Shown here piece after piece: positions 1-8,355 of a stretch of DNA of 22,457 nt. The notes under the pieces were generated by a model. It made no database searches, was not told the DNA's origin, and saw only the letters and a program-made list of their open reading frames with translations. The translations under genes and the position numbers were made by a program. The stretch spans positions 1-22,457 of the forward strand of contig CAVQQP010000015.1 of the NCBI GenBank assembly GCA_963714995.1. The letters run 5' to 3'. Positions within the stretch are counted from its first letter, which is position 1. Every line of letters begins with the position of its first letter. This DNA comes from Prado023 sp963714995. GTDB lineage: Bacteria > Actinomycetota > Actinomycetes > S36-B12 > CAIYMF01.

Positions 1-1465
1 CTCCTGAGGAGGTTGGCGGGGTGGTGGGCGGGGTGGTGGGAGGGGTTCCGGGACTCCCGGCGGCGGACACCGGGATCCGTGCGGCGTCGGCGGCTGCGGC
101 CCGGCTGTACCGCAGGATGAAGGGCAGGCTGATCGTGATCAGGATCGCCGGCACGGCCGTGAACGCCATCAGCACGCCGGTGATCGCCGAGTCCGGCTGG
201 GTGACCTGCTCGTCGGCCTTGCTGGACACGAAGCCGCTGAGGGCCAGCACCACCAGGACCAGCCCGGGCCCGAGGGCGAAGCCGAGGGTCTCGCCCGCGG
301 CCCACATCCCCGTGAACACCCCAGCCCGGGCGTGGCCCGACCGGGCGGTGTCCGCGGCGATGCAGTCGGGCAGCATCGCCAGCGGGAACATCTGCAGCCC
401 TCCATAGGCCATGCCGCACAACCCGATGGCGGCATACACGACCACCAGGGACAGGTTCAGACCCCCGAACAGGAGGACCAACGTGCCCACGAGGAACATC
501 AGCGTGGCCACCAGGTAGCCGTGCTCCTTGCCGAACCGGTGGGCGACCCAGTTCCACACCGGCATCACGACGATGGCCGGCGCCACGAGGCAGACGAACA
601 GGATCGTGACCGCGGTGGGCCGCTCGAGGATGTAGGTCGCGTAGTACTGCGTCCCTCCCAGCATCGCGGAGAGCCCGAGCGCCTGGATGACGAACGACGC
701 CAGGAGCACGACGAACGCGCGGCTGTGGCGCACCTCCCGGAACTGGTCGAGGAGGCCACCCTCGGCGGCGGGGCTGACCCGGGCGCGGGCCTTCGACAGC
801 CCGATGATGCACAGCCAGATGCCGACGAACATCAGGCCGGCCATGCACAGGGCCATGACGAAGTGGCCGAGGTAGGCACCACCGAGGGCGTCGCGGATCA
901 CCGGGGCCAGCGCCCCGCCCATCAGGATGGCGACGGTGAGGAAGGCGACGCGCACGGCCATGAGCGTCGAGCGCTCATCCGGCTCGTCGGTGAGCTCGGC
1001 AGCCAGGGCGATGTAGGGCACCTGGAAGAGGGCGAAGGCCGTCGCGGCCAGGATGAAGGCCACGAAGACCCAGGCTCCGGCCAGTCCCGTGTTGAGGGCT
1101 GGCGGCACCGAGAACATCAGCACGAACGCCAGGGGCAGCAGCACGCCGGCCAGCTTGAGGAAGGGCAGCCGGCTGCCCACCCGCTCGGCTGCGCGGTCGG
1201 ACATGCGACCGACCACCGGCAGCACGAGGACGTCCCACGCCTTGGGGACGGCGACCACGAGGGCTGCCGCGCCCGCAGCGACGCCGAGGGTGTTGGTGAG
1301 GTAGTACGCCAGCACCAGGCCGGGGACCGCCCCGAACACGCCCGTGCCCACGGAGCCGAAGGCGTAGGAGACGATCGTCCGTCGGGTCAGGTGGAGCTCG
1401 TCCGCGCCTGGGGCGGAAGGCCCGGCGCCCCCACCCCGGGGCTGCGGCAGCGCACTCGATGACAT
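1..1465 (-). CDS. MFS transporter, GPH (MelB-like) sugar:cation symporter family, 3' end cut by window edge
   Basis: An uninterrupted minus-strand frame runs from an ATG at 1465 to the window edge: 488 codons with no stop, so the C-terminus is missing. I translated it in full and found no frameshift. About twelve hydrophobic segments are visible. The N-terminal half carries KAWDVLVLPVVGRMSDR, which resembles the glycoside-pentoside-hexuronide symporter loop 2-3 motif (K-x-W-D...G..SDR). Further on is the VPYIALAAELTDEPDERST loop, typical of the same family. The visible tail is Pro/Thr-rich (TPPTTPPTTPP). By family, it would exchange a sugar or glycoside with H+ or Na+ across the cytoplasmic membrane; the substrate cannot be read from sequence. 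It lies downstream of the FAD oxidoreductase on the same strand, 283 bp away, with repeats between them, so a shared operon is uncertain. Confidence 0.85.
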   Translation of the reverse strand, partial: MSSSALPQPRGGGAGPSAPGADELHLTRRTIVSYAFGSVGTGVFGAVPGLVLAYYLTNTLGVAAGAAALVVAVPKAWDVLVLPVVGRMSDRAAERVGSRLPFLKLAGVLLPLAFVLMFSVPPALNTGLAGAWVFVAFILAATAFALFQVPYIALAAELTDEPDERSTLMAVRVAFLTVAILMGGALAPVIRDALGGAYLGHFVMALCMAGLMFVGIWLCIIGLSKARARVSPAAEGGLLDQFREVRHSRAFVVLLASFVIQALGLSAMLGGTQYYATYILERPTAVTILFVCLVAPAIVVMPVWNWVAHRFGKEHGYLVATLMFLVGTLVLLFGGLNLSLVVVYAAIGLCGMAYGGLQMFPLAMLPDCIAADTARSGHARAGVFTGMWAAGETLGFALGPGLVLVVLALSGFVSSKADEQVTQPDSAITGVLMAFTAVPAILITISLPFILRYSRAAAADAARIPVSAAGSPGTPPTTPPTTPPTSSG

Positions 1466-1558
1466 GCTCCGGACGCTACAGCGGGGGATACCGCCAAGGC
1501 GTGGTCACCGGAAACCCGCATATACCCGTTCCGGCTCGAGACGGGGCGGTGGGCGACG

Positions 1559-1687
1559 TCGGACCAACCTCGCGCCCATTCCGGTTGAAAGAGCCACGGG
1601 ACCGAGGCGTCTCGGACCAACCTCGCGCCCGCTCGCGTCGAAAGACGGAGCACCGGCGGGCCGGGATCGACCGAACGGGCGCGAGGT
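1559..1687. repeat. Intergenic direct and inverted repeats
   Basis: The 19-mer tcggaccaacctcgcgccc occurs exactly at 1559-1577 and again at 1612-1630, a 53-bp period. The flanks are also similar (cc..tccgg...gaaag). The core acctcgcgccc returns inverted at 1677-1687 (gggcgcgaggt), giving a possible long stem with 1620-1630. The stretch lies between the MFS start and the FAD-enzyme stop. It looks like a dispersed intergenic element of the REP/MITE-like kind rather than coding sequence. I do not recognise the family. Confidence 0.6.
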
Positions 1688-1748
1688 CGCCCGCGCATCG
1701 TGCGCGGATCCCGCAGCGGGTCGGGAACGACCGGAACACCCGCGAGGT

Positions 1749-2948
1749 TCAGGCGCCGAGGAGCTCGGCGGCCCGGCGGCCGCTGGCCAGGGCGCCGTTG
1801 ATGCTCGGGCCCTGGCGATGGTCGCCGGCGAGGACGATCCCGGAGCTGACCGCTGCCGAGCGCGCGGCCCCCACGGCGGGCAGCGCCGAGGCAATCGGGT
1901 AGTGGGCGATCGGCTCGAGGTCCCCGGGCGCGACCGCGAGCATGCGCGCGGCATCCTCGCGGGCCCACAGCTCGGCCTCGGCAGAGTCGTGGAAGCCCAC
2001 CGCCGACGCAGCGATCAGGCGTCGGCCGGCGGGCGCGTAGGTCGGCGCCACGTCGCTCATCACGGCGACGTTCGCCAGCCGCACGTCCGGGGACACGAGC
2101 AGCATGGGGTGCCGGTCGGGCAACTCCGCGACCGCGAAGTACCAGGTCGTCAGGGCCCGCCACCGGGTCGCCGAGGCGGTCGGGACCAGCGAGGACGGGT
2201 CGTCCACCGCGACGATCACGTCGTCGGCCAGCCACTCGGCATCCGCGGTGGTGACCCGCCCGCTGGCAGCCGACAGCACCGGCGTGCTCGTCAGGACCGA
2301 CACCCCCGCGGCCAGGCGGCGCGGCAGCTCGTCCATCCCACTGGCCGGCACCCCGGGCGTGCCGGCCAGGAAGGTCCGCAGGATGTCGTCGACGACCGCA
2401 CGTGGGGTCTCGAGGGCGGCGTCCGCCAGGACGCCCGACAGGAACGGCCGCACCAGGCAGTCCAGCGCGGCATCGTCGACGCCGGCCGCTCGCAGGGCCT
2501 CCCCGATCGCCTGGTCCGCCCGCGCCGGCGGGGTGCGCCGCGGATGGGCAGGTGTCCCCAGCCGCGCTGCGTACGACGCGAACGCGCCCAGTCCGCGGGT
2601 GGCCCCGAGCGCCCGCAACGACCGCGTCGTGGCCGGCAGGCTGCGGGGGTCGCGCCGCGGATCGGCCAGTGGATGGGAGATGCCGTCGCGGACCACATCG
2701 ACCCCAGCCGCGAACGCGCGGACCGCCAGGTCGGGCCACGCGAGGCGTCCCTCCGGGTAGGCCGGGTTGTAGAGCTGGAAGCCCCGGTCGAGGGTGAAGC
2801 CGTCGACCCGGTCGGTGCGCACACGACCGCCGATCGCATCCGCGGCCTCGAGGACCACCACGTCCCGGCCCGCGGCGGCCAGGAGCTGGGCCGCCCGCAG
2901 CCCTGAGAGACCCGCCCCGACGACCACCACGTCCACCCTGTTCGCCAC
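1749..2948 (-). CDS. NAD(P)/FAD-dependent oxidoreductase (amine oxidase / protoporphyrinogen oxidase-like)
   Basis: A 399-aa protein from a GTG at 2948. A TTG at 2984 would add 12 residues, but the dinucleotide-binding strand follows the GTG immediately. The N-terminus is VDVVVVGAGLSGLRAAQLL, a Rossmann GxGxxG, followed by the ADP-ribose-binding LEAADAIGGRVRT. Near the C-terminus GIVLAGDHRQGPSINGALAS is the usual second FAD-contact motif that closes amine-oxidase and phytoene-desaturase-type folds. These show a flavin amine-oxidase superfamily member with both FAD-binding ends intact. The substrate is unknown; actinobacterial relatives are usually annotated only as FAD-dependent oxidoreductase. 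No membrane segment or signal peptide is evident. The next upstream gene (DUF202) ends 52 bp away on the same strand, so co-transcription is possible. Confidence 0.85.
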   Translation of the reverse strand: MANRVDVVVVGAGLSGLRAAQLLAAAGRDVVVLEAADAIGGRVRTDRVDGFTLDRGFQLYNPAYPEGRLAWPDLAVRAFAAGVDVVRDGISHPLADPRRDPRSLPATTRSLRALGATRGLGAFASYAARLGTPAHPRRTPPARADQAIGEALRAAGVDDAALDCLVRPFLSGVLADAALETPRAVVDDILRTFLAGTPGVPASGMDELPRRLAAGVSVLTSTPVLSAASGRVTTADAEWLADDVIVAVDDPSSLVPTASATRWRALTTWYFAVAELPDRHPMLLVSPDVRLANVAVMSDVAPTYAPAGRRLIAASAVGFHDSAEAELWAREDAARMLAVAPGDLEPIAHYPIASALPAVGAARSAAVSSGIVLAGDHRQGPSINGALASGRRAAELLGA

Positions 2949-3000
2949 GCCCCGAAGGCTGCCGCGGACCGCCCCGGAGCGCAACCCGGCTCGTGCGCAG

Positions 3001-3345
3001 TCAGGTCAGGATGAGGATCCCGCCGGTGACGTTGAGCATCAGCACGCACGCACCGGTCAGCAGGATCAGCCGCGCCGCGGGGACCAGGGATCCGGCGGGG
3101 ATCACCCCCGGCGCGACGCGCTGGCGGCGCACCGACCCGACGAGCACCCCGAGCCCGAGCACCATCGCGACGGCGGCCGCCCCGACAGCCAGGGTGCTGC
3201 GCCCCGCCGAGTAGGCCACGAGCGCGGACGGGACGCCCAGCAGAGTGAGGCCCATGCGCGCCCAGGCAAGCATCGTCCGCTCGCCGGCCAGTCCGGGGTC
3301 GGACGGCTCCGACGGGGTCGCCGCCCTCGGTGCCAGTCCCCTCAT
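3001..3345 (-). CDS. DUF202 family membrane protein (second of a pair)
   Basis: 114 aa from an ATG at 3345. The sequence has the DUF202 signature: a short hydrophilic N-terminus, then DPGLAGERTMLAWARMGLTL (compare LANERTFLAW in its neighbour), then three hydrophobic helices ending at NVTGGILILT. It overlaps the upstream DUF202 gene by four bases (ATGA at 3345-3342), so the two are almost certainly translationally coupled and may form a heteromeric inner-membrane complex. The function of DUF202/YidH-YidG proteins is not established. A longer open frame extends upstream to 3516, but the overlap start is preferred because the extension is low-complexity shadow of the neighbour. Confidence 0.8.
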   Translation of the reverse strand: MRGLAPRAATPSEPSDPGLAGERTMLAWARMGLTLLGVPSALVAYSAGRSTLAVGAAAVAMVLGLGVLVGSVRRQRVAPGVIPAGSLVPAARLILLTGACVLMLNVTGGILILT

Positions 3346-3698
3346 GTCGCGAGCACGACCGCGATCCCCGTCGCCACCGCCAGGACGGCGAGCGCCACCG
3401 CCACCACGGGGATGGAGGTCGACAGCGGAAGGCCCTGGTTCAGGCGGATCGCGCGCTCCATCCGGAACCACCGGATCAGGGCACGGATCGACAGCGTCGC
3501 GGCCATCAGGATCCACAGGATCGCCAGCACGTTGATGGAGAAGTGCTCCCCCGGGATGATCGTGCCGACCGCCAGGCCGATGCCCAGCAGGCCCAGCGAG
3601 GTGGTCACCCAGGCCAGGAACGTCCGCTCGTTGGCCAGCGTGAACCGGGGATCGGGGTCATCGCCCACCGACCGCACCCACGCGTCGAACCGGCCCAC
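3342..3698 (-). CDS. YidH-like DUF202 family membrane protein (first of a pair)
   Basis: 118 aa from a GTG at 3698. A GTG two codons earlier (3704) is only one base from the GGGAGG ribosome-binding site at about 3711-3706, whereas 3698 has a 7-nt spacing, so 3698 is preferred. The DUF202 signature DPRFTLANERTFLAWVTTSL lies near the N-terminus. Three transmembrane helices follow, with a basic cytoplasmic loop (RALIRWFRMERAIRLNQ). The stop overlaps the start of the next DUF202 gene. The gene lies just downstream of the DEAD-box helicase and may be read from the same transcript. The molecular role of the family is unknown. Confidence 0.82.
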   Translation of the reverse strand: MGRFDAWVRSVGDDPDPRFTLANERTFLAWVTTSLGLLGIGLAVGTIIPGEHFSINVLAILWILMAATLSIRALIRWFRMERAIRLNQGLPLSTSIPVVAVALAVLAVATGIAVVLAT

Positions 3699-3757
3699 GC
3701 CCACGCCTCCCTCAGGTCGGCGCCCACCCTAGCGGCAGGTGTCGGGTTCGCGGCCGA

Positions 3758-5380
3758 TCAGGCTGCGGAGCCGGTGCCGCCCGCGGGGCGGGTGGCCCGA
3801 CGGGGTCCGCGACGCGGCGCGCTGGGAGCCGCGGATCCACCGCTGCTGGACCAGACCGTGGTCGAGCCGCCCGAGGAGCGCGATGCCGACGAGCGCGGGC
3901 CCGAGGAGCGCGAGGCGGAGGAGCGCGAGGCGACGAGGACGACTGCGGCGCGCGGGACGCCGAGGACTGGCCCGGGCGCGAACCCGAGCTCGTGCGCTGC
4001 TGCCCACCGGCGTACCCGGCGGAACGTGCGCCCGAACCCGAACCCCCGGACGAGCGACCGCGGCCGCCACCGGAGCCGCCACTGGAGCCGCGGCCCGAGC
4101 CACGGCCCGTGCGCTCCTCCGGGATGGGCTGGGCGTTGGCCACCACGACCCGCGGGGCGCTCGGGCCCACGATGTCGGTGATCGCCGCGTCACCCGCGCG
4201 CACCTTGTGCTGCGTGGGCGTGATGGCGGCGCGACGCATGAGGTCGGCGACGTCGCGACGCTGGTCGTGGGTCGCCACCGTCACCACCACGCCGGCGGCA
4301 CCGGCACGCGCCGTGCGACCGGAGCGGTGCAGGTAGGCCTTGTGCTCGGCCGGCGGGTCGATGTGCACGACGAGGGTGATGTCGTCGACGTGGATCCCGC
4401 GTGCGGCGATGTCAGTGGCCACGAGGACCCGGACGTCGCCGTCGGAGAAGGCAGCGAGGTTGCGCTGGCGGGCGGCCTGGCTCAGGTTGCCGTGCAGGTC
4501 GACGGCGTGGATGCCCGAGGCCGTGAGCGTGCGCGCCCAGCGCTTGGCCTGGTGCTTGGTGCGGGCGAAGGCCAGGGTGCGGCCGTGCCCGCCGACGAGC
4601 TGGGCGACGACCTCCCCGCGGTCGGCAGCATCGACGTTGAAGACGTGGTGGTCCATCGCCGGGACCGGCGACGCCGCGGAGTCGACCTCGTGGGTGACCG
4701 GGTTGTGCAGGTACCGGCGCGCCAGGACGTCGACGCCGGAGTCCAGCGTCGCGGAGAACAGCAGGCGCTGGCCGTCGGCCGGCGTCTGGTCGAGCAGGCG
4801 ACGCACCTCGGGCAGGAAGCCCAGATCGGCCATGTGGTCGGCCTCGTCGATGACGGTGACCACGATGTCCTCGAGGCTGGCGAGGCGCTGCTTGATGAGG
4901 TCGGCCAGGCGCCCGGGGGTGGCGACGATGATGTCCACGCCCTTGGCCAGGGCGGTCACCTGCGGGTTCTGGCCGACGCCGCCGAAGATGGTGCGGGTCT
5001 TGAGGCCCATCGCCTCGGCGAGCGGGGCGATCGTGTTGTCGACCTGCACGGCCAGCTCACGGGTGGGGACGAGGACGAGTCCGCGGGGGCGGCGCGCCGC
5101 GGAGCGACTGCCGGCCAGGGCGGAGACCAACGGCAGCGCGAACGCCACCGTCTTGCCGCTGCCGGTGCGGCCGCGGCCGAGCACGTCGCGTCCGGCCAGG
5201 GAGTCGGGCAGGGTCGCGGACTGGATGGGGAACGGCGCGTCGATGCCACCGGAGGCCAGCGACGCGATGAGCGCCGGGGCGACGCCGAGGCTCGCGAAGG
5301 TCGTGGTGTCGGCCGAGCGCAGAGGTGCGGGCAGGCGTGGAGGTGCGCGCAGCAGACGCCGCGCGGGCGGGAGAAGTCAC
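3758..5380 (-). CDS. DEAD-box ATP-dependent RNA helicase (RhlE-like), with two apparent frame breaks
   Basis: All core motifs of a DEAD-box RNA helicase are present: Q motif GIDAPFPIQ (about residue 45), motif I RTGSGKT, Ia PTRELAVQV, Ib TPGRL, II VIDEAD (about 177), III SAT (about 208), V ATDIAARGIHVDD and VI HRSGRTARAG (about 350). A Gly/Ser/Arg-rich tail typical of RNA-binding helicase C-termini follows. The core frame has no ATG/GTG/TTG upstream of the Q motif before a stop at 5379-5377. A good start exists one frame over: GTG at 5380 with AGGA five bases upstream, encoding VTSPARAASAARTSTPARTSA. One extra base near 5314-5320 would join the two as ...TSASADTTTFASLGV. Near 3926-3940 the high-GC3 reading moves to another frame ending at 3758; read straight through, the core frame instead stops at 3712. 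Family role: RNA unwinding, ribosome assembly or RNA decay in the cytoplasm. Confidence 0.85.
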
Positions 5381-5495
5381 AGGGGTCCTGAACGTCGAGA
5401 GGAATGGCCGCGGGTGCTGGCCCATCTCACGAAGGGGACGCCGGTCAGGCATCAGAGCAGACGACCTCGCCAGCGGCGGGTGCCGCGGACAACGC

Positions 5496-5513
5496 GCACC
5501 GATCAGTCGGTGC
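5496..5513. promoter_or_regulatory. 7-bp inverted repeat between helicase and CDF genes
   Basis: gcaccga at 5496-5502 is repeated inverted as tcggtgc at 5507-5513, with a tcag loop. It sits in the 200-bp divergent region, about 115 nt upstream of the helicase GTG and 68 nt upstream of the CDF start. It could be a 5'-UTR hairpin of the helicase mRNA or an operator. Sequence alone does not decide. Confidence 0.35.
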
Positions 5514-5580
5514 ACGCCCAGAGTACCCCGATAGGTGACCGGGCAAACACCAATCGTCACCGGCGTGGCACACTCCTGGG

Positions 5581-6402
5581 GTGCCGGACGACCCGCTGCC
5601 GACCCGGTCGGTGTTCCAGATCCCGGCCATGGACTGCCCCACGGAGGAGCAGCTGGTCCGCATGGCGCTGGCCCCGGTCCCGGTGGCCCAGCGGTTGGAC
5701 TTCGACCTCGCGGCCCGCCAGCTCACGGTGGTCCATGAAGGACCGCCGACCAGCATCCTGGCTGCCCTGGAGGGGTTGGGAATGGGCGCCCGGCTGTCCT
5801 CGTCGACGCCGATCGACCGCGCCGAGGACGTGGGGCGCGACGACGCGACCTCCACCCCCGACTCCCAACGACGCGCGCTCTGGCTCGTGCTGGCGATCAA
5901 CGCCGCGATGTTCGTCATCGAGATCGTTGCCGGATTCGTTGCGCAGTCGACCGGGCTGGTCGCCGATGGCGTGGACATGCTCGCCGACGCGAGCATCTAC
6001 GCCATCGCGCTGATGGCCGGCGGCGACGTGGCCCGGCAGCGCCGATCCGCCCGCGCCAGCGGCTGGCTGCAGCTCACACTCGCCGGGTTGGTCCTCGTCG
6101 AGGTGCTTCGCCGCGCGGCCGCGGGCAGTGAGCCCGTCGACATGGCCATGATCCTCGTCGGCCTGCTGGCGCTGGTCGCCAACCTCTCCTGCGTCGCGAT
6201 CCTGGCAGGGCACCGGGACGGCGGGGCGCACATGCGGGCCAGCTGGATCTTCACGACGAACGACGCCCTGGCCAACATCGCCGTGATCGTGGCCGGCGTC
6301 CTGGTCGCGATCACGGGATCGGCGATCCCCGACCTGGTCATCGGGGCGGGGATCGCCGTCCTCGTCGCCTCCGGTGCGTGGCGGATCCTGCGGATGCGCT
6401 GA
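5581..6402 (+). CDS. CDF-family cation efflux transporter with HMA-like N-terminal domain
   Basis: 273 aa from a GTG at 5581; the ribosome-binding site is weak, so the start is moderately certain. Residues about 10-75 look like a heavy-metal-associated ferredoxin-fold domain: FQIPAMDCPTEEQ, then LDFDLAARQLTVVHE. Only one Cys is present where classical HMA has CxxC. A six-helix cation diffusion facilitator domain follows (about 98-270), with GLVADGVDMLADASIYAIAL supplying the paired Asp of helix 2 and HMRASWIFTTNDALANIAVI those of helix 5. By family it exports Zn2+, Co2+, Fe2+ or a similar divalent cation in exchange for protons. There is no extended C-terminal cytoplasmic CDF domain. The neighbours do not reveal the metal. 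Confidence 0.8.
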   Translation: MPDDPLPTRSVFQIPAMDCPTEEQLVRMALAPVPVAQRLDFDLAARQLTVVHEGPPTSILAALEGLGMGARLSSSTPIDRAEDVGRDDATSTPDSQRRALWLVLAINAAMFVIEIVAGFVAQSTGLVADGVDMLADASIYAIALMAGGDVARQRRSARASGWLQLTLAGLVLVEVLRRAAAGSEPVDMAMILVGLLALVANLSCVAILAGHRDGGAHMRASWIFTTNDALANIAVIVAGVLVAITGSAIPDLVIGAGIAVLVASGAWRILRMR

Positions 6403-6468
6403 GGCCCGGCAGGCGCGACGGAGCCTCCCGAGTTCGTCGACCGGGCGGGTCCGCGGGATGATCCACCC

Positions 6469-7080
6469 ATGGTTCCTCCCGCCGTGGCCCTCCCCGCTGT
6501 CGAGCTGGTCCGCCCCCGGGCTGAGCACCTGCCCAGCTACCTCGATGCGCTGCGTCGCGGGTGGTCACCGAACACGGAGCACGTGGGGCTCGACCAGGCG
6601 GCCATCGATCGCGTGACCCGGGACCCCGACCGCTTCCTCGCGCTGTGCGACGACCGGGAGGCGGCCGGCGACCCCATCGAGCTGCCCGACGGCACGACGG
6701 TCCCGCGGCTGCCCGGGCTGACCCGATGGATGTGGGACGGGGAGTTCGCCGGGGCGATCAACCTGCGCTGGCAGCCGGGCACCCGGGAGCTGCCGCCCAC
6801 CTGCCTGGGCCACATCGGCTACTCGGTGGTGCCGTGGAAGCGCCGGCGCGGGTACGCGACCGCGGCGCTGGCCGCGATGCTGGCGATCGCCGCCGCGGAG
6901 GGCCTGCCGATCGTCGACATCACGACCGACGTGGACAACGTGGCGTCCCAGCGCGTGATCCTGGCCAACGGGGGCGTCCTGGTCGAGCGCTTCACCAAGC
7001 CGGAGTCCAGCGGCGGCAGCCCCGCCCTGCGCTTCGCGGTGGACCTGGGCGGCGTCAGCGGGTCAGATCCGGGTCGTTGA
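6469..7080 (+). CDS. GNAT-family N-acetyltransferase
   Basis: 203 aa from an ATG at 6469. The acetyl-CoA-binding motif A is clear: IGYSVVPWKRRRGYATAAL (R/Q-x-x-G-x-G/A type), followed by the ITTDVDNVASQRVILANGG segment, typical of the RimJ/RimL-like branch in which an Asn starts the last helix before NGG. The first 100 residues carry an extended N-terminal part including RLPGLTRWMWDGEFAGAINL. It would transfer an acetyl group from acetyl-CoA to an amine; the substrate is not predictable. The gene lies 66 bp after the CDF gene on the same strand. Its last 26 bases overlap a possible convergent small ORF. Confidence 0.82.
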   Translation: MVPPAVALPAVELVRPRAEHLPSYLDALRRGWSPNTEHVGLDQAAIDRVTRDPDRFLALCDDREAAGDPIELPDGTTVPRLPGLTRWMWDGEFAGAINLRWQPGTRELPPTCLGHIGYSVVPWKRRRGYATAALAAMLAIAAAEGLPIVDITTDVDNVASQRVILANGGVLVERFTKPESSGGSPALRFAVDLGGVSGSDPGR

Positions 7081-7222
7081 GGTACGCGTCGACCAGGACC
7101 CGTGCCAGGGACCGGGCCTCGGCGTCCTCCGGGTGCGACTCCAGCCGGATCAACAGCCGCGCGGCCTCGGCTGACTGCGCCCGGCCACCGCGGTCGACGA
7201 TCTCGCGCAAGTGGGCATCCAT
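7055..7222 (-). CDS. Small protein of unknown function, possible
   Basis: 55-aa frame from an ATG at 7222, ending at 7055. It is rich in Ala, Arg, Glu and Leu and strongly helical in character (EAARLLIRLESHPEDAEARS). Its third-position GC and amphipathic pattern look coding. It overlaps the 3' end of the convergent acetyltransferase gene by 26 bp. GAGGA lies immediately before the ATG, too close to be an ideal ribosome-binding site, and the frame stays open further upstream, so the start is uncertain. I do not recognise the family. Confidence 0.4.
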   Translation of the reverse strand: MDAHLREIVDRGGRAQSAEAARLLIRLESHPEDAEARSLARVLVDAYLNDPDLTR

Positions 7223-7311
7223 GTCCTCGAGCGTGCCAGCGTTCGGCCGGGCACGCCAGCGGGAGCGCCCCCGGCCGAATCGGCGAATCCCCCGATAGCG
7301 GGCAGGCACCG

Positions 7312-7317
7312 TAGAAT
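7312..7317 (+). promoter_or_regulatory. Possible -10 element upstream of metA
   Basis: TAGAAT lies 30 bp before the metA ATG and resembles an actinobacterial sigma-70-type -10 hexamer. No convincing -35 is seen 16-18 bp upstream, where the sequence is C-rich. Confidence 0.3.
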
Positions 7318-7346
7318 CTCCCCCACCGCCCCAGGGAGCCACGACC

Positions 7347-8277
7347 ATGCCCGTCAAGATCAGGGAAGGCCTTCCGGCCGCCGACGTCCTCGCCGCTGAG
7401 AACGTCTTCGTGATGACGGATCGCCGCGCTGCGAGCCAGGACATCCGTCCGCTGAGCATCCTGGTCCTGAACCTGATGCCGGCCAAGCAGACCACCGAGG
7501 CCCAGATCCTGCGACTGCTCGGCAACTCCCCCCTGCAGGTCGAGGTCACGTTCCTGCACACGGCCTCCTACTCCCCCAAGCACACCGACCACACCCACCT
7601 CGAGGTCTTCTACGAGACCTTCGAGCACGTGCGCGACCGGCGCTATGACGGCCTGATCATCACCGGCGCGCCCGTCGAGCTCATGGAGTTCGAGGAGGTG
7701 GACTACTGGGACGAGCTCGTCGGGATCATGGAATGGGCCGACGAGCACGTGTTCTCGACCCTGGCGATCTGCTGGGGCGCCCAGGCGGAGCTCTACCACC
7801 ACTACGGGATCGGCAAGCACACCGTGGACCAGAAGGTCTTCGGCGTGTTCTCCCACGAGGTGACCGACCCCAAGAACAAGATCACGCGCGGGTTCGACGA
7901 CGTGTTCCTCGCGCCGCACTCCCGGCACACCACGGTGGACGTCGAGGACATCCTGGCCGAGCCCGACCTGGAGCTCCTGGCCGTCTCCCCGGAGGCCGGT
8001 GTGTACCTGGCCGCCTCCCGCGACGGCCGGCGGGTGTTCGTGACCGGGCATGCCGAGTACGACGCCGAGACCCTCGACATCGAGTACCGCCGCGACCTGG
8101 CCGCCGGGCCTGCCGATCGAGATGCCGCGCAACTACTACCGCGACGACGACCCCGAGCAGCTGCCCATCGTCGGCTGGCGCGCGCACGGGGACCTGCTGT
8201 TCACCAACTGGCTGAACTACTGCGTCTACCAGGAGACGCCCTACGACCTCCACGAGCTGGGCGCCCGGACGCACTGA
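7347..8277 (+). CDS. metA: Homoserine O-acetyltransferase (MetA/HTS family), one frameshift
   Basis: Starts at ATG 7347 with GGGAG eight bases upstream. The MetA catalytic residues fall exactly where the family has them: nucleophile Cys142 in LAICWGAQAEL, and His235 and Glu237 in TGHAEYDAETL. Residue 111 is Glu (TGAPVELMEFEEV). In this family Glu111 correlates with acetyl-CoA use and Gly111 with succinyl-CoA, so O-acetylhomoserine is the expected product, feeding methionine synthesis by direct sulfhydrylation. The frame breaks after Gly254 at about 8109: removing one C restores LPIEMPRNYYRDDDPEQLP and the normal end ...YQETPYDL...RTH at 8277, 309 aa in total. The unbroken frame would instead run as non-homologous sequence to 8426. 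The enzyme is cytosolic. It lies upstream of the persulfide-handling fusion gene. Confidence 0.9.
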
Positions 8278-8355
8278 GCGCACGCACCCCGCGGGGCGGG
8301 CAACCCCCGGCGTGGACCACTACCGTCGAACCACGGAACGAGGACGGGAGTGGTC

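Noticed and set aside
332..1462. 376-codon plus-strand frame opposite the MFS gene
   Set aside because: Polar His/Glu/Arg/Gln-rich shadow; the minus strand gives a complete MFS membrane pattern.
3712..3757. Helicase C-terminus ending at 3712
   Set aside because: After about 3930 that frame has many A/T third positions and Pro/Arg-rich nonsense, while the neighbouring frame keeps very high third-position GC and ends at 3758. Rejected with moderate confidence only.
3739..5391. 550-codon plus-strand open frame opposite the helicase
   Set aside because: The opposite strand encodes all DEAD-box motifs; this frame is compositionally a shadow.
8100..8130. Programmed frameshift in metA
   Set aside because: No slippery heptamer or RF2-type stop context is visible, and MetA is not known to be recoded. 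Removal of one C explains the break more simply.
8287..8296. CCCCGCGGGG palindrome upstream of the fusion gene as a second CsoR-like site
   Set aside because: It lacks the A/T-rich outer arms of the 12051-12068 site and is an easy chance occurrence at this GC content.
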